This document shows, one piece after another, positions 24,666-31,074 of a stretch of 39,862 bases of DNA. Origin of the DNA: Akkermansia muciniphila (GTDB lineage Bacteria; Verrucomicrobiota; Verrucomicrobiia; Verrucomicrobiales; Akkermansiaceae). The DNA lies in NCBI GenBank assembly GCA_945890645.1, contig CAMDCV010000038.1, forward strand, positions 1 to 39,862. The letters are read 5' to 3'. The notes beneath the pieces were generated by a model. The model ran no database searches. It was not told the origin of the DNA and was given only the letters and a program-made list of their open reading frames with translations. Position numbers and translations under genes: made by a program. Positions within the stretch are counted from its first letter, which is position 1. The number at the start of each line of letters is the position of its first letter.

Positions 24666-27233
24666 ATGAAGAGCCAATCCAAATACGCGCGCACTCCGGT
24701 CAAACCCGTTGAGAAGGGTGGTGCGGTGATTGTATTGTTGGTGTTTGTTTCGGGCTTTGCGGGATTGGTCTATCAGGTGTTGTGGATGAAGCAGCTGGGG
24801 TTGTTGTTTGGCAGCACTTCGCAGGCGGCGGCGGCGACACTGGCGGCGTTTTTTGCAGGGCTGGGGGCGGGCAGTTGGTGGTGGGGGAAACGGGTTTCCA
24901 CGGTTGCGCGTCCGCTGCGCTTGTATGCGTGGTTGGAATTTGGCATCGCGATTTCTGCGCTGACTTACTTTGGGGTGTTGAAACTTTTTCATGCGATTTA
25001 TCCTTCGCTCTACGGATCGATTTCGGGGACGCACTGGATGTTAGTGGTGAAATTTGCGCTGGCTTTGTTGTTAGTGTTTCCGGCGGCGTTTTTCATGGGC
25101 GGCACAGTGCCCGCGATGGGACAAGCGGCGATCCGACAACCGGAACGCCTGGGCCGTACGGGGGCGCTACTGTATGGCGTCAATACCTTAGGCGCGGCGC
25201 TCGGGGTCGGGTTTGCGGCGTTTACGCTGATTCCTTCGTTGGGCTTTACGATGACGTATGTGGTTGCTTTGGTTTTTTCGTTAGGCGTCGGTGCCGTGGC
25301 TTGGCGTTTGCCGGCACCGGCAGAATTACCGAAGGCCGCTCTCGCAAAATCTAATCAAAAAGCTGATGCCGGGGTTTCACGCACGGAGAGCATCGCGGTG
25401 GCGGGGCTGTGTTTTATCTCGGGCTTCGTGATCCTTGCCTTAGAAGTGGTGTGGACGCGGATCTTTGCCCAGGTGCATGAAAACTCGGTGTATTCGTATG
25501 CGATCATTTTGATGGTGGTACTTGTGGGATTGGCGATCGGTGCGGGGATCAGCTCGCTGGTTTCCCGTTTTGTGAAAAACCCTTGGGCGGCACTGGGCGT
25601 CATGACATTGCTGGGCGGCGGTTTGTTAGTGTTAGGGCCATCGCTCTTGATGCATGTCACGCAGGGACTCAAGGCAGTGAGCACGGTGGAGCCTTGGGAC
25701 GATTATGTGAATGGACTTTTCCGCACAGGATTTCGGGGCGTGGGCATCGTGGTCATTGCGATGGGGACGGTGTTTCCTTTCCTGATGAAACTCGCGGAAC
25801 GCGGCGACGCCGCACCGGGCTGGAAGTTGGGTCGGCTTTTGGCCATCAACACGGCAGGTGCCATCGCGGGGGCTTTGCTTTGCGGATTCGTGATGCTGCC
25901 CGCGTGGGGGATGTGGGCCACGCTGCAGGTGTTAGCGTCGATTTATTTGATGGTGGGAATTTTACTGCCCATGGGTTGGGGGAAATTTGGCATCATCGTG
26001 CGAGTCATCGGCGTGGGATTTTTGATCTTAGCGTTCACGGCACTCAGTCCCCGTGGGCTACCCGTCGCGGGGAATTTGTTAGCCAATCATGATGGCAAAG
26101 TGTTGCAAGCGTGGGAGGAAAGTGATGGCACGGTGACGGTGATCGAGCGACCCAGTGGCCATCGCGTGATCAAGGTCAATGGTGGCTACGGCTTGGGATC
26201 GACCGAGGCGTATTGGGAGCAGGCGAATCAAGCGCGGATTCCGCTGTATCTTTTTCCAGAGACGGAGAGCATTTGTTTTATCGGACTGGGCACGGGCATT
26301 TCTGCAGGGGCGGCGCTCGATGAAACATTTCCGCAGGTGCGTCGCGTGCTGAGTTGTGAACTAATTCCCGCGGTGGTGGAGGCATCCAAGAAATGGATCC
26401 CCGCGGAGATGACCGGTGGCGTTTTTACTGATCCGCGCTCGACGATCTTGATCGAAGATGGCAGGCATTTGCTGCAAGCATCCGAGGAAAAATTTGACAT
26501 GATCAATGCCGACTTATTTCTCCCGTATCAACGCGGCGCGGGCAGTCTCTATAGCCTCGATCATTTCCGTGTGGTCGAGTCGCGTTTGAATGACGATGGC
26601 GTGTTCGTGCAATGGCTGCCCCTCTATCAGCTCACCGAATATGAATTCGGAGTAATCGCCCGTACGATGTTAGAAGTCTTCGGTGAAGTGACCCTGTGGC
26701 GTAACAATTTCCGACCTGGGCAAGAAAAAGTCGCGTTGATCGGCAGGCGCAAGTCATCACCATTCGCAGTGCCACCAACTGGCAAAAAAGACGCCATGCT
26801 CGCTGCCGTCGATGGCCTCACTTGGCATGTCAGCAATCCTGATATGTTCCGTGTCGCCGCCGAATCCATGCCGTTTCTCTACGCCGGAAATCTCACCGAA
26901 TGCAAAACTCTTTTCAATAGCTACCCCATCAATACCGATGACAGACCAGTCATCGAATATCAAACACCGAAAACCTTCCGCAAAGTGGCGGAACATGACA
27001 AAGTGATTTGGATGGTCGGCCCGCGATTGGTTGGATGGATTGATAGGCTGCTAGAAACCTGTCCACCAGAGAAAGATCCGGTGTGGGCGGGCCACCCGGA
27101 GTCGAGCCTGCATCTGGTCAGAGCGGGTGCGTCCTTTCACAGCGCCATGGTGGCGAAAGTGAAGGGCGACTACATCGCCGCCGAGACCGAATGGCAGATT
27201 TTCCTCAGCGAGTGGAGAGAGGGAGCGAAGTGA
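24666..27233 (+). CDS. fused membrane protein and spermidine-synthase-like protein
   Basis: An 855-residue protein. The first ~470 residues are a polytopic membrane domain with repeated hydrophobic segments (GGAVIVLLVFVSGFAGLVYQ, FFMGGTVPAMGQAA, SFRTGFRG-like loops and LLAINTAGAIAGALLCGFVM), as in the fused MFS/spermidine synthase proteins of many bacteria. From about residue 480 the spermidine synthase-like domain follows, with the S-adenosylmethionine-binding glycine motif CFIGLGTGISAGAAL, the acidic CELIPAVVEASKKW and the DGRHLL / DMINADLFLP segment. These proteins are often annotated as aminopropyltransferases, but whether they make polyamines is not established, and the usual polyamine-binding Asp pattern is not clear to me. 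It lies on the plus strand behind module II, convergent with the next gene with 7 bases between. Confidence 0.85.
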   Translation: MKSQSKYARTPVKPVEKGGAVIVLLVFVSGFAGLVYQVLWMKQLGLLFGSTSQAAAATLAAFFAGLGAGSWWWGKRVSTVARPLRLYAWLEFGIAISALTYFGVLKLFHAIYPSLYGSISGTHWMLVVKFALALLLVFPAAFFMGGTVPAMGQAAIRQPERLGRTGALLYGVNTLGAALGVGFAAFTLIPSLGFTMTYVVALVFSLGVGAVAWRLPAPAELPKAALAKSNQKADAGVSRTESIAVAGLCFISGFVILALEVVWTRIFAQVHENSVYSYAIILMVVLVGLAIGAGISSLVSRFVKNPWAALGVMTLLGGGLLVLGPSLLMHVTQGLKAVSTVEPWDDYVNGLFRTGFRGVGIVVIAMGTVFPFLMKLAERGDAAPGWKLGRLLAINTAGAIAGALLCGFVMLPAWGMWATLQVLASIYLMVGILLPMGWGKFGIIVRVIGVGFLILAFTALSPRGLPVAGNLLANHDGKVLQAWEESDGTVTVIERPSGHRVIKVNGGYGLGSTEAYWEQANQARIPLYLFPETESICFIGLGTGISAGAALDETFPQVRRVLSCELIPAVVEASKKWIPAEMTGGVFTDPRSTILIEDGRHLLQASEEKFDMINADLFLPYQRGAGSLYSLDHFRVVESRLNDDGVFVQWLPLYQLTEYEFGVIARTMLEVFGEVTLWRNNFRPGQEKVALIGRRKSSPFAVPPTGKKDAMLAAVDGLTWHVSNPDMFRVAAESMPFLYAGNLTECKTLFNSYPINTDDRPVIEYQTPKTFRKVAEHDKVIWMVGPRLVGWIDRLLETCPPEKDPVWAGHPESSLHLVRAGASFHSAMVAKVKGDYIAAETEWQIFLSEWREGAK

Positions 27234-27240
27234 TGGGCGG

Positions 27241-29637
27241 CTAGAGTCCTAACTTCACCAACTCGGGCTTTTCGGTCATGGCTTTGATTTCTTGGATCGT
27301 TTTGCGAACGGCGTCGGCTTTCTGCAGGCTGAGGCTTTTGGGGAAATCTTTTTCCTCGTTTTCGAAGTAATGGATCGCTTTCTCCAGTTGGGGGATGGCG
27401 CGTTGGGCATGCGCGCCGTAGCGCTTGAGCATATCGAGCAATCGTGGCACTGATTCTTGACTGCCGTGCGGTTTGACCAAGCGGACATAGTCAGCGAGCA
27501 GCTCGATCCCCTCACTGACGTGATGCTTGCTGAAGAGATCCAGCCCCGCGTATTGAATTTGGCCATCAAACATTTCGCCACTGGGTGACTTGTCTTTGAT
27601 CGCGGCGACGATGGTCGGCATCAGGGGCTTGAGTTGCTCAAAGGGGAGGTTTTGGTAAATCGAAGAAAAAGCACCTCTGGCGTGTCCATCCTCGTTGCGC
27701 AAACCAGCACGAACCACTTGAAACAAAAGTTCACGATCCACACCTTCCAGCGACCTACCGAGGATTCCGCTTCTCGTATTAAAGAGGATCTTCACGAGGT
27801 AGCGTTGTTCCATGCCGCGAGGGTCCTCGGCGGAGGGGCCCTTGGCGGCCATGCGCAGCATGTCGGGCACGGCGACCATCGCGGGTTTGCCAATCGCACT
27901 GAGTGCCTCGGCAGCTTTCACCCGCAACCACAGATGATCCGCCTGGAGGGTTTGATGGAGCTTAGGAATCGCGGGGGCGGCTCGGTCTTTAAACTGGGCC
28001 AGCGCCTCACACGCGCCAAGGCGTGCCTCGATCGACGGGTCATCCAGCAGGCGCAGCAAGGGCTCGATGGGCATTTTACGCCGCGCATAGGTGCTGCTGG
28101 CTCGCGCGCGAACGATAGGAGACCAACTGGTGAGCAACTCCAGCAAGTGATCGGGCGCCAAGTCATCGTAGGCAGTGAACGTGCCGTAGCCCGCAAACCC
28201 ACGACCATCGCGCACCACCTGCCGCGCCTTTGCCTGATCCAACGCCGTGAAGGTGGGCGCTTTGCTGCCAGTCAATCGGATCGCTTTCAAAGGCATGGCG
28301 TAGGCAATCAAATAAACCCCCGTGGCATCCCATTTGGCATAGGAATCATCGCGCGCTTGGGCTGGCCCTTGATGGGGAAACATCCCATCGGATTGGCGAG
28401 CCAGATCGAAATACCAACTGCCGAATTCCTCCATCCAGGCTCCCGTTGCCTGAGGTCCACCAAGTGCCACACTAGGCATCGCCCAAGTCATGTTGAAAAA
28501 ATTGCCGGTGTGTCCTTGATCGCGCTCGTTGCCATGCGAGGCGGTGCTCATTTTAGCGAAAAACTCGGCTCCTTCTTTTTCGCCGAGTTGATCGAAGAGA
28601 ACCGCACCCATGCCGCATTTACCGTTATCCTCATGACTTTGCATGAAAGGCTCGTGATCGCCGTACGGAATCGAACCCTTGCCGACAAAAAAGCGCAACA
28701 AGTTGCCGCTGCGCTTGATCGCGGTGGCCACTACGGGGTCATTCACTCCCGCCTCGCGTGCCAGCACCAAGCCCACGGTCAATACCACACCGGGCGAGTT
28801 CATCATACCGTAGCCGCTAAGCCTGCCGTCGGGTAGAGCAAATTTGTGCCCCCATGAACCAACGGCACTCTGGCCGGTGGAGGCTTCCACGGCGATGCGA
28901 CGCAGACCGGGCAAAACGGATTTGTCACCCGTTGCCAATACATACTCCGCGAGAAATACCGTGACATAGCCATACCACCAGGCTTGGTAGCCGCCTTCCG
29001 CATAGGCGGCCGCCCACTCGGCTTCTTTTTTGATCACGGGAAGGTATTTCGGATTCCCACTAGCCAAGAGCCCGAGCGCATTGAGTGAACGAGAAATCGC
29101 ATTCTCCTTGTAGCTTGGCTCTGCGATTCGCTTGGCAAGCACCTCACAACTCCGTTCGAGGATACGTTTTGATTTTTCGCAATCGTAGGGAGCGGTCGGG
29201 CTATAACTTCCAAGCACTGGCAGAGTGATGACGATCTCTTCCGTCTTTCCGGCGCGCCAACGGGTGAGAGCGAGTTTTCCGTCCTTGGCCTCAGCAGCAG
29301 TCAGCGCCTTGCCCATCTCCTGACGCGGATCATAAGAAAAGGATTTCCCCGCGACGCCCAGCAACACATCACCCACCGCTAACAAACCATCGCCAGGAGA
29401 ACCCTTTGTCACTTGGGTGATAGAGACCTGCCGTGCTTGAACAGTGGCGTTGTTCGACGTGTAGATCCAACCGCGAACACCCGTAGCTCCGAGGTTCCAG
29501 TCTTTCGGCGCTTCTTTCGGGATGGTTTCACCCTTGGTGAAATCCGGATTCGGCATGGGCTGCGGCGCGGCCTGGAGCGAAGCGCCAAGAAACAGCGGGA
29601 TCAAAAGGGCGAACGGAATAAATTTCATGGTAGTCAT
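27241..29637 (-). CDS. exported PDZ / DUF6288-like / HEAT-repeat protein
   Basis: A 798-residue exported protein, paralogue of the first 800 residues of the gene at 6009-9542. Signal peptide: residues about 4-23 (KFIPFALLIPLFLGASLQAA); an ATG three codons downstream (29628) is an alternative start. PDZ-like domain at about 50-140 (GVRGWIYTSNNATVQARQ, KGSPGDGLLAVGDVLLGVAG). The DUF6288-like region contains GHTGNFFNMTWAMPS, corresponding to GHCGNFWNMLWAI in the paralogue. HEAT-like repeats at about 500-620 (LGACEALAQFKD, RVKAAEALSAIG). It lacks the C-terminal SASA esterase domain. It is a single gene between the spermidine-synthase-like gene and module III. It shares a 41-nt 5'-leader element with the PSD1 gene. 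Confidence 0.82.
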   Translation of the reverse strand: MTTMKFIPFALLIPLFLGASLQAAPQPMPNPDFTKGETIPKEAPKDWNLGATGVRGWIYTSNNATVQARQVSITQVTKGSPGDGLLAVGDVLLGVAGKSFSYDPRQEMGKALTAAEAKDGKLALTRWRAGKTEEIVITLPVLGSYSPTAPYDCEKSKRILERSCEVLAKRIAEPSYKENAISRSLNALGLLASGNPKYLPVIKKEAEWAAAYAEGGYQAWWYGYVTVFLAEYVLATGDKSVLPGLRRIAVEASTGQSAVGSWGHKFALPDGRLSGYGMMNSPGVVLTVGLVLAREAGVNDPVVATAIKRSGNLLRFFVGKGSIPYGDHEPFMQSHEDNGKCGMGAVLFDQLGEKEGAEFFAKMSTASHGNERDQGHTGNFFNMTWAMPSVALGGPQATGAWMEEFGSWYFDLARQSDGMFPHQGPAQARDDSYAKWDATGVYLIAYAMPLKAIRLTGSKAPTFTALDQAKARQVVRDGRGFAGYGTFTAYDDLAPDHLLELLTSWSPIVRARASSTYARRKMPIEPLLRLLDDPSIEARLGACEALAQFKDRAAPAIPKLHQTLQADHLWLRVKAAEALSAIGKPAMVAVPDMLRMAAKGPSAEDPRGMEQRYLVKILFNTRSGILGRSLEGVDRELLFQVVRAGLRNEDGHARGAFSSIYQNLPFEQLKPLMPTIVAAIKDKSPSGEMFDGQIQYAGLDLFSKHHVSEGIELLADYVRLVKPHGSQESVPRLLDMLKRYGAHAQRAIPQLEKAIHYFENEEKDFPKSLSLQKADAVRKTIQEIKAMTEKPELVKLGL

Positions 29638-29644
29638 GGTAGCG

Positions 29645-29685
29645 GGAGGAAACGGCGGAGTGGGAGGCGGAAACCTTACGGGTGC
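29645..29685 (-). promoter_or_regulatory. shared 5'-leader element, copy 2
   Basis: This is the second copy of the element at 22487-22530. On the mRNA it runs GCACCCGTAAGGTTTCC ... GTTTCCTCC and ends 7 bases before the start at 29637. Compared with copy 1 it has three single-base gaps and few substitutions, and the two ends are identical. The two genes share no coding similarity, so common ancestry of the leader or common regulation is more likely than duplication of the genes. Confidence 0.5.
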
Positions 29686-29877
29686 AGAGGAAACAATCTA
29701 TCTGGTAAGACAATATTGCTGTTCCCATTTTGGGGCGACAAAGATTCAGAATCAACTAATTTCTCTGTGTTCCGTCTTTCTTATACCCGCCTCTTCTCTG
29801 TTAGTTCAGGAAGGAAAGTGCCCCTAACTCTCGTTGCTGAAAAAAACCCTGATATACGAACCCGCCTCAATATAATC

Positions 29878-29963
29878 CTTGCTAGAACTAAGAATTTTGA
29901 GTCTTCTTCAACTGTCGTGCCCACTGATATCACACTGCGGGAAACTACTAATAAGCAACTGTT
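29878..29963 (+). repeat. cassette-module leader, copy C (diverged)
   Basis: A more diverged copy of leaders A and B that keeps CTTG at the start, GTCTTCTTCA, TGATATCACAC, the promoter-like CTGATA-N16-TACTAA (29924-29951) and the end CAACTGTTAGG. The total from CTTG to GTT is 86 bases, as in copy A. Upstream it also keeps CCTGATATAC (about 29848) and AGGAAAGTGCC. The box GTTAGGT (29961-29967) fits the attC/attI core consensus GTTRRRY, and AGAAATT follows as in copy A. Confidence 0.6.
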
Positions 29964-29985
29964 AGGTGAGAAATTCAGTTCTGTA

Positions 29986-30282
29986 ATGATTAGCGCGTTT
30001 TCATTTTCTACATGGCTCATGCCTTGCCTCTTGATTGCGCTCGGTGCTGTGTGTGCGATAGGAAATTGGACATCACTCATTGGCGCCCTTAAGTCGAACA
30101 GCTCGACGTCATTTGCTCCGATAGTAGGAGGTTTAATGCTGTTTGCTGGATTATCTTTACTCCCGATTTCTATGCCTAGTTATATTCCCTACCTAGCGTT
30201 TATTATTGATTTTGGATGTATTCCTTGGGCGGTTTGGGTAATCTGTTGCCTGCTCTTTTCCAAGAAACGAGAAAACACCTAA
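29986..30282 (+). CDS. small membrane protein, first gene of cassette module III
   Basis: A 98-residue protein with three predicted membrane helices: about residues 8-26 (TWLMPCLLIALGAVCAIG), 41-60 (IVGGLMLFAGLSLLPISM) and 70-90 (FIIDFGCIPWAVWVICCLLF), ending in a basic tail (SKKRENT). No family is recognised. The frame is open far upstream through leader C, but ATG at 29986, 18 bases behind the GTTAGGT box, is the first that gives a protein without leader sequence. The stop codon TAA (30280-30282) is part of the ACCTAAC box of the following palindrome, as often seen in integron cassettes. Confidence 0.68.
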   Translation: MISAFSFSTWLMPCLLIALGAVCAIGNWTSLIGALKSNSSTSFAPIVGGLMLFAGLSLLPISMPSYIPYLAFIIDFGCIPWAVWVICCLLFSKKRENT

Positions 30283-30405
30283 CAAGACGAGACACAGCAA
30301 CCGCCACTAGCCGCCTTGTCGGCAACGTCTACCGTATCATGAACCCCAACTCCCGTCTCGACGTCCGCCCTCGCTATTGGCGGCGCGTGCTCTTTGACGT
30401 TCTGC
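30277..30405 (+). repeat. attC-like imperfect palindrome III-1
   Basis: The left box is ACCTAAC (30277-30283), a perfect RYYYAAC match, followed by AAG; the right box is GTTCTGC (30399-30405). Length 129 bp. The inner arms CCGCCACTAGC and GCTATTGGCGG pair with one mismatch and the left side has extra bases. It is homologous to palindrome I-1 (11470-11596) along most of its length. Confidence 0.62.
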
Positions 30406-30416
30406 CAGAAAAAGAC

Positions 30417-31004
30417 ATGCGCAGACGCATCAAGAGAATCTTCATTTGGCTGCTTATTGCGGGTCTTGCCTGGTGCGTCATTCTAGGAACCATCGTTTGG
30501 AGAAACGGAACGCATGACCGAGCGGCCAAGTCTGATTGTATCATCGTTCTTGGAGCAGCAGTTCAGGGGACTACAGCATCACCCGTATTTGAAGAGCGCA
30601 TTCGACACGGTATCAGTCTCTACGATTCCGGCTATGCTCCCAAGCTTCTGTTTACCGGAGGCATTGGCGACGGGCAGATTCATTCGGAGGCTAGCGTCGG
30701 GCGATCCGCTGCTATTCAGCATGGGATCCCTGCCGCGAATATTCTCGTTGAGGAGAAGTCGCGAACGACTCAACAGAACCTCTCAGAAGCACTTGCCGTG
30801 ATGAGGCAGCATGGGATTAAGTCCGCAATTATTGTGAGTGACCCACTGCACATGAAGCGATCGATGATGATGGCGGATGACTTGGATATTGCTGCTGTTT
30901 CGTCACCAACGCCAACATCCCGATACCGATCACTCAAGACGCAGCTTGGCTTCCTACTTCGTGAGATCTATTTCATCCATCACTATTCCGCCACCGGACA
31001 CTGA
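30417..31004 (+). CDS. DUF218 (YdcF/SanA-like) membrane-anchored protein
   Basis: A 195-residue protein. A basic start (MRRRIKRIF) and one membrane helix (IWLLIAGLAWCVILGTIVW, residues about 9-27) precede a DUF218 domain: DCIIVLGAAV, then EERIRHGISLYDSGYAPKLL, FTGGIGDG, EKSRTTQQNLSEA and SAIIVSDPLHMKRS. These motifs match the YdcF/SanA/ElyC family linked to envelope integrity and vancomycin tolerance in enterobacteria; the function here is unknown. The frame is open 67 codons upstream, but that region is the attC-like element III-1, so the ATG at 30417, 11 bases behind the right box, is chosen. It is the last gene of module III and no attC-like element follows. Confidence 0.87.
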   Translation: MRRRIKRIFIWLLIAGLAWCVILGTIVWRNGTHDRAAKSDCIIVLGAAVQGTTASPVFEERIRHGISLYDSGYAPKLLFTGGIGDGQIHSEASVGRSAAIQHGIPAANILVEEKSRTTQQNLSEALAVMRQHGIKSAIIVSDPLHMKRSMMMADDLDIAAVSSPTPTSRYRSLKTQLGFLLREIYFIHHYSATGH

Positions 31005-31074
31005 AAAAAGGATGATCGACACTAAGTCGTAGCTGCGAAATAGATCTCTTCTCTGAGTGAGCAAGAGGGAAAAA

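Noticed and set aside
27634-28836. 400-codon plus-strand frame inside the PDZ/DUF6288 gene
   Set aside because: It is rich in Arg, His, Gly and Gln without any recognisable motif, and the opposite strand encodes a paralogous, domain-rich protein.
29413-29985. Long open frame upstream of the small membrane protein of module III
   Set aside because: It runs through leader C and antisense through the start of the PDZ/DUF6288 gene, has no protein-like composition, and the plausible gene begins at 29986.
10989-30405. CRISPR array or transposon interpretation of the repeats
   Set aside because: The repeats are 86-129 bp, differ in sequence, flank genes instead of short spacers, and no transposase, terminal inverted repeats with target duplications or cas genes are visible.
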